This document shows, piece by piece, positions 33,121-41,219 of a stretch of 43,110 bases of DNA (position 1 is the first letter of the stretch; each line of letters opens with the position of its first letter). The stretch is from positions 1 to 43,110 of the forward strand of contig NZ_FZNL01000036.1 in NCBI RefSeq assembly GCF_900187965.1. The letters run 5' to 3'. The DNA is from Flavobacterium sp. ov086 (GTDB lineage: Bacteria; Bacteroidota; Bacteroidia; Flavobacteriales; Flavobacteriaceae). The notes under the pieces are model-generated. The model saw nothing but the letters and a program-made list of their open reading frames with translations, was not told the DNA's origin and did not search any database. The translations under genes and the position numbers were made by a program.

Positions 33121-33954
33121 GACATAAATGTGCGATGAATACTCTTTTGTACTGCCCGCTTTCAAATTTGACTTTAATCCAACAAAAAAAGCACTGATGT
33201 AATTCATTTTTCCAGTTTTGTATTTTTCCGATAATAAGCTCACGTAAAAAGAATCAAATTTCATTGGAAGCACTTTTTCTAATTTCATATCTACTTTTTC
33301 AAAAAGTGATTTGATGGCTTTTTTTGAGAAATGCCAAAAATGAATTGGCACATCATAAGCCGCCCAAAATTCATTATAATATTTTGCATCGTAAGATTTG
33401 AAATTTGGAACCGCAACAATTAATGTTCCAGTTGGCTTAAGCAAACGCTTCAATTCCTGAATTTGAAATTCCAAATTTGGAACATGTTCTAAAACGTGCC
33501 ACATTGTAATGACATCAAAAGAATTATTTTCGAGAACGCTAATTTCACCTACAAAAGAAATTCCTTTTTGGATCGCAATATTTTTTGCTCGCTCGCTTGG
33601 TTCTACTCCAACAGTTTCCCAACCGTCATTTTTGGCTGTCAATAAAAAATCTCCCGTTCCGGCACCAATATCTAAAATTCTGCCTTTTTGAGATTGTTCT
33701 GAATTAATCAAATTCAATTTATTTTTTAAAGCAATATTTTTTACAAAATGATATGCTTTTTCAAATAACGAACGTTTGTTGTCTGTGTGAGAAATATAAT
33801 CTTCGCTTTCATAATATCTTCCAAGATTTTCTAAATCTGGTTGCGGAGATGTAATCAACATGTCTAAAGTTTCGTCATAATACAATTCGAAAATTTCTTT
33901 AGATACAGAATGGTCTTTTACAGTAAGAAAATGTTTTTTGTTTAAAACGTCCAT
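33106..33954 (-). CDS. Class I SAM-dependent methyltransferase
   Basis: The 282-residue protein has a short N-terminal region with no visible zinc cysteines. The SAM-binding Rossmann fold starts with motif I ILDIGAGTGDFLLTA (about residues 92-106). Then come WETVGVEPSERA (the acidic residue binding ribose), VITMWHVLEHVPNLEFQI, LKRLLKPTGTLIVAVPNF and IHFWHFSKKAIKSLF. This is the UbiE/Methyltransf_11/23 type common in surface-polysaccharide and small-molecule modification. The substrate is unknown. A decayed tandem copy of its 3' end lies just downstream. No consensus promoter was found. Confidence 0.85.
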   Translation of the reverse strand: MDVLNKKHFLTVKDHSVSKEIFELYYDETLDMLITSPQPDLENLGRYYESEDYISHTDNKRSLFEKAYHFVKNIALKNKLNLINSEQSQKGRILDIGAGTGDFLLTAKNDGWETVGVEPSERAKNIAIQKGISFVGEISVLENNSFDVITMWHVLEHVPNLEFQIQELKRLLKPTGTLIVAVPNFKSYDAKYYNEFWAAYDVPIHFWHFSKKAIKSLFEKVDMKLEKVLPMKFDSFYVSLLSEKYKTGKMNYISAFFVGLKSNLKAGSTKEYSSHIYVLKNS

Positions 33955-33993
33955 TTTTTAATTATAGGTATTTTGGTTTAATTTCATAGCAAA

Positions 33994-34022
33994 CCCTAAA
34001 AGCGAAATTTCCACTTTTAGGG
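33994..34022 (-). terminator. Hairpin after the GNAT gene
   Basis: ccctaaaag (33994-34002) pairs with cttttaggg (34014-34022) over 9 bp with an 11-base loop. The T run on the minus strand is short (GGGTTTGC), so termination may be partial. It lies 30 bp past the stop at 34052. Confidence 0.5.
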
Positions 34023-34051
34023 CTTATTGTTTTTAATATTTATTTTTTCTT

Positions 34052-34516
34052 TTAGCGCTTCCAATTTATTTTTACAGCCGACATTTTTTCATTTTCAATT
34101 CTTGTCTCTGTAATTATTGTAAAACCGTTTTTAATATAAAACGGCATTGGAGATTTATAAAAATCTCCATTTTCTTTTATTTCATTTTCATGATCAACTA
34201 CCCAACCATTCAAACTATTATTTCTATTTTTTATTTCATTAATCAAAAGTGATCCGTTTCCCCTTCCCTGAATTTTACTATTCATAATTATTGCAAACCA
34301 ATCTTCTCCTTCTCTCAAAAAAGTAAAAGTCCATCCAATTATTTCATTTGATTCATCAAGCAACAAATAATGTTTTGTATTTGAAAGTCCGTTTAAATAC
34401 AATTCAAAATCTTCGCTTGTTTTCAAATGTAATCTTGCTGGATATTCATTATTCCAAAGTTCGCGTAAAACTTCTTTTTCTTCTTCCGATAAAATTTCTT
34501 TTCTAAGAATTCTCAT
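34052..34516 (-). CDS. GNAT-family N-acetyltransferase
   Basis: I take ATG at 34516 (MRILRKEILSEEEKEVLREL) as the start, giving 154 residues. A longer frame from 34591 would add 25 residues encoded largely by a dispersed inverted repeat, which is unlikely to be protein. The GNAT core is visible as HYLLLDESNEIIGWTFTFLR (strands 2-4), the acetyl-CoA-binding loop SKIQGRGNGSLLINEIK (QGRGNG, about residues 90-95) and the C-terminal FYIKNGFTIITETR. GNAT enzymes transfer acetyl groups to amines on small molecules or proteins. The substrate is unknown. The codons are very AT-rich, like the neighbours. Confidence 0.82.
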   Translation of the reverse strand: MRILRKEILSEEEKEVLRELWNNEYPARLHLKTSEDFELYLNGLSNTKHYLLLDESNEIIGWTFTFLREGEDWFAIIMNSKIQGRGNGSLLINEIKNRNNSLNGWVVDHENEIKENGDFYKSPMPFYIKNGFTIITETRIENEKMSAVKINWKR

Positions 34517-34542
34517 AATCGCAACATTATAGCTTTTATCTT

Positions 34543-34647
34543 TTTGTCGTTCCGAGGAACGAGGAATCTTCGCAAGAAACTCCACAATCAAAGAACCAAT
34601 CTTTGTCGATCTTGCAACGGAGATTCCTTGTTCCTCGGAATGACAAA
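34543..34647. repeat. Dispersed inverted-repeat element (27-bp arms)
   Basis: The arms at 34543-34569 and 34621-34647 are reverse complements with only two mismatches over 27 bp and 51 bp between them. The core is ttccgaggaacgaggaatct. Elements of this ttccgaggaacgagg kind are scattered in many bacterial genomes. It has no ORF or transposase, so it is MITE-like. It overlaps the false N-terminal extension of the GNAT frame and precedes the parS-like cluster. Confidence 0.8.
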
Positions 34648-34659
34648 CTATCTCAAATT

Positions 34660-34675
34660 CGTTTCACGTGGAACA
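34660..34675. promoter_or_regulatory. parS-like site 1
   Basis: CGTTTCACGTGGAACA differs from TGTTYCACGTGRAACA only at the first base. It lies downstream of mnmG, 12 bp after the inverted-repeat element. Confidence 0.75.
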
Positions 34676-34710
34676 TATTTTAGATTACCAAAAAAGATCA
34701 AACACAAATC

Positions 34711-34726
34711 TGTTTCACGTGGAACA
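34711..34726. promoter_or_regulatory. parS-like site 2
   Basis: TGTTTCACGTGGAACA matches the consensus fully, 51 bp after site 1. Confidence 0.82.
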
Positions 34727-34776
34727 AAACACATCTTATCTTGTCTTAAAAACAAAAATAAAAACAAATTAAAAAT

Positions 34777-34792
34777 AGTTTCACGTGGAACA
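34777..34792. promoter_or_regulatory. parS-like site 3
   Basis: AGTTTCACGTGGAACA has one mismatch at the first base, 66 bp after site 2 and 50 bp before the mnmG stop. Confidence 0.75.
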
Positions 34793-34841
34793 ATGATTTC
34801 AAATATCACATTCCAACAAACTTGAAACCTGAAACAATTTT

Positions 34842-36713
34842 CTACCTTCCCATATAAATCAACAATACGGAAATATCACTTGGTGATACTCCGCTTATTC
34901 TTGAAGCTTGAGAAATTGTAACAGGACGAATCTTGCTCAATTTTTGTTTTGCTTCAATTGACATTGATTTAATTTTATTGTAATCGAAATTTTCCGGAAT
35001 TTTCATTTCTTCTAAACGAGTAAGTTTATCAGCGTTATTTCTTTCCTTTTCGATATAACCAGAATATTTGACCTGAATTTCGGCTTGTTCCAAAATTTCC
35101 TGATCAACATCATTTGTTTCAATATACTCTTTTACCTTTTCAAATTTCATCATATCCTCCAAATCAATTTGCGGACGCGAAAAAACTTTAAACATTTTAT
35201 CACCTTGCGTAATCGGAGCTGTTTCTTTTGCTTCCAAAATAGGATTCGTTTCAGCAACCGAAACACTTGTCTCTTTAAAGAAAGCAACCATCTTTTCAGA
35301 TTCGTTCAATTTCTTTTCCATTCGACGCAAACGCGCTTCAGAAGCCAAACCAATTTCGTGAGACATTGGTGTCAATCTGAAATCAGCATTATCTTGACGC
35401 AACAATGTTCTATACTCTGCTCTTGACGTAAACATACGATATGGTTCTTCCGTTCCTTTCGTAATCAAGTCGTCAATCAAAACTCCAATATAAGCTTCGT
35501 CACGTTTCAAAATCAACGGCGCTTTTTCATGCACTTTCAAATGCGCATTTATACCGGCCATCAAACCTTGCGAAGCTGCTTCTTCATATCCTGTTGTCCC
35601 ATTTATTTGTCCGGCAAAATATAAACCTTCAACCAACTTTGTTTCCAAAGTATGTTTCAATTGCGTTGGCGGAAAATAGTCATATTCGATTGCATAACCA
35701 GGACGAAAGAATTTCACATTCTCAAAACCAACAACAGAACGCAAAGCTTTAAACTGAATATCCTCTGGAAGCGAAGTCGAAAATCCGTTCACATAAACCT
35801 CACAAGTATTCCAACCTTCCGGCTCCACAAATAATTGGTGACGTTCTTTATCAGCAAAACGATTTATCTTATCTTCTATCGAAGGGCAATATCTTGGCCC
35901 AAGACTTTTGATTCTTCCGTTGAACATTGGAGAACGATCAAAACCCTCCCTCAAAATATCATGAACGTCCAACGACGTGTATGTCATGTGACAAGATCTT
36001 TGATGTGTCAAAGGAGTTGTCAAATCCGAATAAGAAAACTTATCCGGTTTTGCATCTCCCTTTTCTTCGTTCATTTTAGAATAATCCAAAGAACGTCCAT
36101 CAACTCGTGGTGGCGTTCCAGTTTTCATTCTTCCAGATTCAAAACCTGCTTTAACCAAATCTTCGGTAATTCCGGTTGCAGCACTTTCGCCTGCTCTTCC
36201 TCCTCCGAATTGTTTTTCTCCAATATGAATTAAACCATTCAAGAAAGTTCCGTTTGTCAACACAACCGATTTAGATCGAATTTCAACTCCCAATGAAGTT
36301 TTGATTCCTTTTAACTTTCCATCCTCAATAATCAAACCTTTCACCATCTCTTGGTAGAAATCCAAATTTGGAGTTCCCTCCAACATCATTCTCCATTCTT
36401 CAGCAAAACGCATTCGGTCACTTTGAACTCTTGGCGACCACATTGCAGGTCCTTTCGATTTGTTCAACATCTTGAATTGAATTGCAGTTCGGTCAGAAAC
36501 AATTCCTGAGTATCCACCCAACGCATCAATTTCACGCACTATCTGTCCTTTTGCTATTCCACCCATCGCTGGGTTGCAAGACATCTGTGCAATGTTCTGC
36601 AGGCTCATCGTAACCAATAAAGTTTTTGATCCTAAATTTGCGGCCGCTGCCGCGGCTTCAGATCCAGCATGACCTGCACCAACTACAATAACATCGTATT
36701 CTTCTAAAAACAT
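34842..36713 (-). CDS. mnmG: tRNA uridine-5-carboxymethylaminomethyl modification enzyme MnmG (GidA)
   Basis: The 623-residue flavoprotein works with MnmE to install the cmnm5 group on wobble uridine of several tRNAs, using FAD and methylene-tetrahydrofolate. The N-terminal dinucleotide fold is VIVVGAGHAGSEAAAAAANL. It is followed by the family signatures MSCNPAMGGIAKGQIVREID, FGGGRAGESAATGI and TGTPPRVDGRSLDYSKM. The FAD-binding end YFAGQINGTTGYEEAASQGL is at about 370-390 and a helical C-terminal domain closes the protein. Length is normal. In many bacteria this gene lies near the replication origin, which fits the parS-like sites on both sides. No TAnnTTTG promoter is clear: the upstream region is the parS array. 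Confidence 0.97.
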   Translation of the reverse strand: MFLEEYDVIVVGAGHAGSEAAAAAANLGSKTLLVTMSLQNIAQMSCNPAMGGIAKGQIVREIDALGGYSGIVSDRTAIQFKMLNKSKGPAMWSPRVQSDRMRFAEEWRMMLEGTPNLDFYQEMVKGLIIEDGKLKGIKTSLGVEIRSKSVVLTNGTFLNGLIHIGEKQFGGGRAGESAATGITEDLVKAGFESGRMKTGTPPRVDGRSLDYSKMNEEKGDAKPDKFSYSDLTTPLTHQRSCHMTYTSLDVHDILREGFDRSPMFNGRIKSLGPRYCPSIEDKINRFADKERHQLFVEPEGWNTCEVYVNGFSTSLPEDIQFKALRSVVGFENVKFFRPGYAIEYDYFPPTQLKHTLETKLVEGLYFAGQINGTTGYEEAASQGLMAGINAHLKVHEKAPLILKRDEAYIGVLIDDLITKGTEEPYRMFTSRAEYRTLLRQDNADFRLTPMSHEIGLASEARLRRMEKKLNESEKMVAFFKETSVSVAETNPILEAKETAPITQGDKMFKVFSRPQIDLEDMMKFEKVKEYIETNDVDQEILEQAEIQVKYSGYIEKERNNADKLTRLEEMKIPENFDYNKIKSMSIEAKQKLSKIRPVTISQASRISGVSPSDISVLLIYMGR

Positions 36714-36777
36714 TTTGTTTTATTATTCTCTGGAAACCGTTTAAGGCGATTCTCAGAATTAACTTCTTTACTATTTT

Positions 36778-36793
36778 TGTTCCACGTGGAACA
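36778..36793. promoter_or_regulatory. parS-like site 4
   Basis: TGTTCCACGTGGAACA, a perfect palindrome, 65 bp upstream of the mnmG start. Confidence 0.82.
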
Positions 36794-36874
36794 GCGCTAA
36801 CGCGCAAAATTTAAATCTTTCAAATTCAAATTACAATCTACAAATCTTAAATTCTGATCTCGCAAGCAATAACA

Positions 36875-36890
36875 TGTTCCACGTGGAACG
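36875..36890. promoter_or_regulatory. parS-like site 5
   Basis: TGTTCCACGTGGAACG, one mismatch at the last base, 97 bp after site 4. Confidence 0.75.
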
Positions 36891-36947
36891 ATGCAAACTC
36901 ACAAAATACCAGTCAAAATTTCACATTCTAATCTCAAAAAACATATC

Positions 36948-36963
36948 TGTTCCACGTGGAACA
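36948..36963. promoter_or_regulatory. parS-like site 6
   Basis: TGTTCCACGTGGAACA, a perfect palindrome, 73 bp after site 5. Confidence 0.82.
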
Positions 36964-37030
36964 GATCTAAAACCAAGCTTCGTTTTAAAAATTCAAAATC
37001 AAATTTAAACTTAAAAACCGGTTTTCTTTA

Positions 37031-37046
37031 TGTTCCACGTGAAACA
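37031..37046. promoter_or_regulatory. parS-like site 7
   Basis: TGTTCCACGTGAAACA, identical to one form of the Bacillus subtilis parS consensus (TGTTNCACGTGAAACA). Confidence 0.82.
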
Positions 37047-37108
37047 CTTTTACCTATATTCAGCAAAATTATTTCACATAAAACTATTTAAAGAGATAAA
37101 ATTCTAAA

Positions 37109-37124
37109 CGTTCCACGTGAAACA
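37109..37124. promoter_or_regulatory. parS-like site 8
   Basis: CGTTCCACGTGAAACA, one mismatch at the first base. Confidence 0.75.
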
Positions 37125-37173
37125 TCTCGAATTAAATTCTTGAAATCTCAAAGAAAAGATTTAAATTTAAAAA

Positions 37174-37189
37174 TGTTTCACGTGAAACA
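37174..37189. promoter_or_regulatory. parS-like site 9
   Basis: TGTTTCACGTGAAACA, the perfect symmetric palindrome and the canonical parS form. Confidence 0.85.
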
Positions 37190-37222
37190 ACTGACTTATT
37201 TTTACTTTAAAAAACTTATTTA

Positions 37223-37238
37223 TGTTTCACGTGGAACA
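37223..37238. promoter_or_regulatory. parS-like site 10
   Basis: TGTTTCACGTGGAACA, 49 bp after site 9 and 31 bp before the ybeY stop codon. It is flanked by the words cttatttatg and cataaataag, which lengthen the palindrome. Confidence 0.82.
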
Positions 37239-37269
37239 TAAATAAGTTTAAAATTAAAAAGTGGTTTAA

Positions 37270-37689
37270 TTACTGTTCCACGTGAAACATTGCAATCTTC
37301 TCATCTTCTTTTGAACGCATAAGTTCTGCGTCAGCTTCACTTTTATCTTTATAACCACAGTAATGTAATATACCGTGAGCAAGAACACGTTTCAATTCTT
37401 CTTCAAAAGAAACATTAAAATCCTTTGCGTTATCGGCTACTCTTTCAACAGAAACAAAAATATCGCCGTTTAGTTCATTACCAACTGTGTAATCAAAACT
37501 GATAATATCAGTTAGAGTATCGTGATTTAGATATTCTACATTTATCTTATGAAGATATTCATCATCACAAAAAATGTAATTTATCTCTCCTTCGTTTTTA
37601 CTTTCAGAAACAATTACAGCGCTTAACCATTCGGCAAAAACTTGTTCGTTATCTAAAGTAAATTCGGTTTCGTAATTAAAATTGATCAT
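37270..37689 (-). CDS. ybeY: Endoribonuclease YbeY (rRNA maturation)
   Basis: The 139-residue protein belongs to the YbeY family, a zinc-dependent RNase needed for 16S rRNA 3' end maturation and ribosome quality control. Conserved segments are INYIFCDDEYLHKINVEYLN, DTLTDIISFDY, LNGDIFVSVERVADNA and the metal motif HGILHYCGYKDKSE (about 108-121). The third metal ligand, His in HGxLHLxGYDH, is Asp here, which as I recall is usual in Bacteroidota. The last codons (MFHVEQ and stop) coincide with parS-like site 11. Its ATG overlaps the TGA of the DUF4175 gene (ATGA at 37686-37689), so the two genes form an operon and are translationally coupled. Confidence 0.95.
   Translation of the reverse strand: MINFNYETEFTLDNEQVFAEWLSAVIVSESKNEGEINYIFCDDEYLHKINVEYLNHDTLTDIISFDYTVGNELNGDIFVSVERVADNAKDFNVSFEEELKRVLAHGILHYCGYKDKSEADAELMRSKEDEKIAMFHVEQ
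37274..37289. promoter_or_regulatory. parS-like site 11, inside ybeY
   Basis: TGTTCCACGTGAAACA matches the consensus fully and lies inside the coding sequence. It encodes the final FHVEQ residues of YbeY. Confidence 0.8.
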
Positions 37690-40600
37690 TTTGTATTAAA
37701 ATATTCTTGAACTTTTTGATTAAAATTCGAGCGCAAAGGTAGTGATTGTCTGTTTAATATCTCTACACTGTTTAAATAATCCAATAGTGAACTCGGTAAA
37801 GCGTTTGTTCTATTAGAAAATTCAGCCTTATTAGTTTCAGATTGACGCTTGGTATCTTGCCCTTGTTGCTGAACTGCATTATTTAATTTTAATAATTCCT
37901 GCTGAATATTAAGGATGCGTTGCAAGTTTTCATTCTTAAAACCTTTATTTAAAATTTGTTTTTCAGAAGCTTTCATTTGATCGATTACAGATTTACCCTG
38001 AGAGTCTAATCCCTGCTTAGCTAATTCTTTTTGTAAAGCTTCACGAAGTTTTACTTGCTCTTTGTAAATTTCCATGATTGCTTCTGCATCTCCTTCTCCG
38101 TCATTACCATCTTTATTTTCATTTCCCTTACCCCCACTTTTATTTCCCTGTCCATCTTTTCCATCTTTACCATCTCCGCTTTTTCCCTTTCCATCTTTTC
38201 CCTGACTATCTTTTCCTTCTCCACTTTTTCCTTCACCGGGTTTATCTCCAGGTTTCATTCCAGCTTTCATTTTCTCTCCTAAACCTTTTTGCTTTTGAAT
38301 AATATCTGGTAATTGCATTCCTTGTCCATCACCCGGTTTTGGTTTTCCCGATCCCGGTTTAGACATCGACATCTGCATATTGTTTAATAAATCACTCAAA
38401 AAGTCGGCTAATTTATTTGCAGAAGAAACTGCATATTGCTGATGCGAAACTCCTTTTGGAACCTGAACATCACTTAGACTTTCAATAGCTTTGTCTACAT
38501 TATATTGTACGTTACCAATTTCTTTAGTTACATCTTCGGCAATTTTAGGATTACGAAGTGACATTGCAAACAAACTATCATCAACATATCTAAACTGTTG
38601 TTTCAAATTCTGTTGAACTTTAATATTCTTTGTATATGCCGAGGAACCTAATTTCATAGATTTAAATTGTTTCATCACATCTTCTTCAGATAAAGAAAAC
38701 GCTAAAAGATTATCCAGAATCTGACGAAGCATTGCAACATCTTCTTCCAATTGATCTTGTTCTCCACCTTCCATTTCAGACTGCATTTGTTCTGCCATAC
38801 TTTTCATTTTCTTAGCAGCACTTTTTTGTTTTGGTTTAGCCGAAGAAGAATTCTTTTTACTCAATTCTTCAGAAGCTTTTTCTAAATCATTCTTTACATC
38901 TTTTTCTTTTGAAGCATCATTCGGAATATCCAAAGGAGCTTTTAATGTTTTATTTTCTTCTTTAAGGTCTTTTAAATCTTCTTGTATTTTATCAAAAGCT
39001 TTATTAATATCTTCCTGTTTCTCCTGAGTATTTTCTTTTTCTTTATTAGAAAGCTGCTCTTGTTGATCCGCAAGTTTATTTAATTTCTCAGCAACTTGTT
39101 CTGCTTTTTTAGATACATAAAAACGTTTAGTAAGTTCAACCAATTGCTCTAAGTTGCGAGATTGGTTCTTACTGATTTGTTTGAACTTTTCCATTTTATC
39201 AAACAATTCTTCGCTTTGTAATTTATCATTTAAGTTCTTTAACTCGTCCATCAACTTCTGATTCTTCTCTAAATCTTTCTCAGCATTATCCAAACGCTTT
39301 TGCAAATCATCAGCTGTTTTATCTTTCTTTTCAGATTGAAATTTATCTAAGTTCTTATTCATTTTCTCCGCAAATTGTTTCATCATTTCGTCTTGTTGCT
39401 TCTGACGTTTGATAAAATCATTTACTTTTTGCTGATCTTTAAACTCTAAATTATCTTTCTCTTTTCCTGCTTTCTGAATCTTATCCATCTCAGAAAACTG
39501 CTTTGTTTGATTCTTCAAAGACTTCTCTAAACTATTGATATTGTCATTTTGCTGTTGTAATTCTATATCATGAATTTCATCTGTTGTCGAAACACGATCA
39601 GAAAAAACAGAAGACTTTGTACTCTTAAAACCATGAGGTGCATCATTATCAAAAACTTCAAAATAGTATTCATAAGACACTCCTTCCTGAACGGCAAGGT
39701 TGCTTGGAAAATTAAAAACAAACTGATCAAATACTCCAGACTTCACAGGAATCGTTCCACGCTTAGCAGTGTTTGGTTTGTTGTGTTCGTAATAAACTAC
39801 CTGAAGTTTAGACAAACCATAGTCGTCACCTAACCTACCTAAAACATAATTTTTATCTAACTTTAAACTATCAGGTGCTGGCGAAACAATGATCGTCGGG
39901 TGCTGATCTTTGATAACTGAGAGCTGATAATCCAGTTTTTCGTAATTTTTAACCTTATTATTCGAGGTAAGAATTTGATATTCTGTATTTTGACTGATAT
40001 TCTTAGCCAATTTAAACTCGTTTTCGGCTTTATTGAACTTAAAAGCAGCATTTTCATCCTTCCAAACTATCTCTTGAGTTGATTGTGTATTCATCTTCCA
40101 GGTCACTAAAGTTCCTTCTGGCACAATTGCATTTCCGGTTCCTTGAATTGTTTCAGATTTCTTCTTTAGATAAGATGGAAAATTCAACACCATTTCGAAG
40201 TTTGCAATCGACGGAACTGTGATAACTTTCAACTCATATTCATCAGATGAAACTGAATTTCCTTCAAAAGAAAAAGCAACATTCTCAACTGGCTTTTCAA
40301 TTTTAAATTCAAACTTTCCTGGTTGAGAAGATTCCATAAAATAACTTTCATTACCAATATGAATCATCACATTCTCCGGAACTACATTTCCAACAGATTC
40401 CATTTTGATAAGGAAATCTTTATTCTGTTCTGTTTGCAAATTAGGATTTAGAACTACAAATTTAAAAGGAGCCGGAGGTAAAAACGTAGCATTAAAATGT
40501 ACAACTCTATTTAAACTTTGAGATATTATATTGCTATTTCCTGAAATATAAAACACAACAAAAAGTAAAATCGGAACTATTGCTAATGGTAAATACTTCT

Positions 40601-41057
40601 TATTAGTTTTAAAATTGATCGCATTCCCAAACGGAATTGGCTGCAATGAATTTGCTTTTTGTTCTATTGAAGCCAACATCAACTCTGAACTTTCTGCTGA
40701 ATTCTCAGAAGCCGACAATTGTAAAAAGTTAGTTAGTTTATCACTAACTTCTGTAAAATGATCTCCAATAATTTTGGAAGCCTGATTATAATCAATCCCT
40801 TTTTGAAGTTTGAATAACTTAAAAATTGGAAACAAAATAAATCGAAACAAAAGGAAAACCTCTACTCCTATAAATATCCAAAACAATAATGTTCTTCCTA
40901 CCGGTTTTAGCCAAAGAAAATACTCAACAAAAAGGGTGAACAGAAAATACAATAATCCAAAACCAATAAAAAGAAGTCCTCCTTTTATCAATTCATTCAT
41001 ATAATATTTCTTTATAAATGCCTCTAATTTTTGATATATTCCAGATGTTGTTTTCAA
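37686..41057 (-). CDS. Large DUF4175-type membrane protein
   Basis: The 1123-residue protein has two membrane helices near the N-terminus (about 25-45 and 55-75: LLFIGFGLLYFLFTLFVEYF, TLLFWIFIGVEVFLLFRFIL) and a third at about 155-172 (LAIVPILLFVVFYI). The periplasmic part begins with Ig-like strands (about 200-480), followed by a long coiled coil (about 505-760, Lys/Gln/Glu-rich) and a Gly/Lys/Asp-rich flexible stretch (about 955-1005). It resembles the Bacteroidota DUF4175 family, whose function is unknown. The start is TTG at 41057 (MKTTSGIYQKLEAFIKKYY). The first in-frame ATG (41000) would remove 19 residues just before the membrane helix, so I keep TTG. It is co-transcribed with ybeY. 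Confidence 0.82.
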   Translation of the reverse strand: MKTTSGIYQKLEAFIKKYYMNELIKGGLLFIGFGLLYFLFTLFVEYFLWLKPVGRTLLFWIFIGVEVFLLFRFILFPIFKLFKLQKGIDYNQASKIIGDHFTEVSDKLTNFLQLSASENSAESSELMLASIEQKANSLQPIPFGNAINFKTNKKYLPLAIVPILLFVVFYISGNSNIISQSLNRVVHFNATFLPPAPFKFVVLNPNLQTEQNKDFLIKMESVGNVVPENVMIHIGNESYFMESSQPGKFEFKIEKPVENVAFSFEGNSVSSDEYELKVITVPSIANFEMVLNFPSYLKKKSETIQGTGNAIVPEGTLVTWKMNTQSTQEIVWKDENAAFKFNKAENEFKLAKNISQNTEYQILTSNNKVKNYEKLDYQLSVIKDQHPTIIVSPAPDSLKLDKNYVLGRLGDDYGLSKLQVVYYEHNKPNTAKRGTIPVKSGVFDQFVFNFPSNLAVQEGVSYEYYFEVFDNDAPHGFKSTKSSVFSDRVSTTDEIHDIELQQQNDNINSLEKSLKNQTKQFSEMDKIQKAGKEKDNLEFKDQQKVNDFIKRQKQQDEMMKQFAEKMNKNLDKFQSEKKDKTADDLQKRLDNAEKDLEKNQKLMDELKNLNDKLQSEELFDKMEKFKQISKNQSRNLEQLVELTKRFYVSKKAEQVAEKLNKLADQQEQLSNKEKENTQEKQEDINKAFDKIQEDLKDLKEENKTLKAPLDIPNDASKEKDVKNDLEKASEELSKKNSSSAKPKQKSAAKKMKSMAEQMQSEMEGGEQDQLEEDVAMLRQILDNLLAFSLSEEDVMKQFKSMKLGSSAYTKNIKVQQNLKQQFRYVDDSLFAMSLRNPKIAEDVTKEIGNVQYNVDKAIESLSDVQVPKGVSHQQYAVSSANKLADFLSDLLNNMQMSMSKPGSGKPKPGDGQGMQLPDIIQKQKGLGEKMKAGMKPGDKPGEGKSGEGKDSQGKDGKGKSGDGKDGKDGQGNKSGGKGNENKDGNDGEGDAEAIMEIYKEQVKLREALQKELAKQGLDSQGKSVIDQMKASEKQILNKGFKNENLQRILNIQQELLKLNNAVQQQGQDTKRQSETNKAEFSNRTNALPSSLLDYLNSVEILNRQSLPLRSNFNQKVQEYFNTK

Positions 41058-41095
41058 AATGAATCTCTTTTATTTATAACCCATAAAAGTACTAA

Positions 41096-41193
41096 TTTTA
41101 ATTAGATAATAATCAATGAGAAAATTAGTCAATTAAGCTAAAAGCAAGACATTATCTAATTAAAACTCATTTTCTAATTCTCTAATTAGAATT
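41096..41193. promoter_or_regulatory. Candidate operator region with TCTAATT half-sites between DUF4175 gene and gltX
   Basis: A perfect 15-bp inverted repeat, ttttaattagataat (41096-41110) and attatctaattaaaa (41151-41165), plus further TCTAATT words at 41173 and 41181 and a palindrome tctaattaga (41181-41190) cluster here. The last one abuts the gltX -7 box. A DNA-binding regulator could recognise these, but AT-rich chance cannot be excluded. Confidence 0.35.
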
Positions 41194-41194
41194 G

Positions 41195-41202
41195 TATCTT
41201 TG
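41195..41202 (+). promoter_or_regulatory. -7 box of gltX
   Basis: TATCTTTG matches TAnnTTTG, 17 bases before the ATG at 41220. The expected -33 TTG is not exact: TTC/TCT lies in the palindromic region instead. Confidence 0.55.
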
Positions 41203-41219
41203 CATCAAAATTTAAACAA

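Larger units (their letters stand above)
36714..37269. other. Gene-free stretch between mnmG and ybeY holding seven parS-like sites
   Basis: No gene is seen over 556 bp: a 66-codon frame here is chance. Seven of the eleven ParB-site-like palindromes lie in it, spaced 49-97 bp apart in AT-rich filler. It probably serves as a ParB nucleation zone. Confidence 0.75.

Noticed and set aside
34544..34825. 93-codon frame between GNAT and mnmG
   Set aside because: It is the translation of the inverted repeat plus three parS-like sites (repeated VSRGT).
36891..37091. 66-codon frame in the mnmG-ybeY gap
   Set aside because: It runs across parS-like palindromes, contains typical parS-derived words and has no conserved pattern.
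36778..37289. The palindromes as terminators
   Set aside because: They could form hairpins, but none is followed by a T run, and their sequence rather than their stem is conserved.
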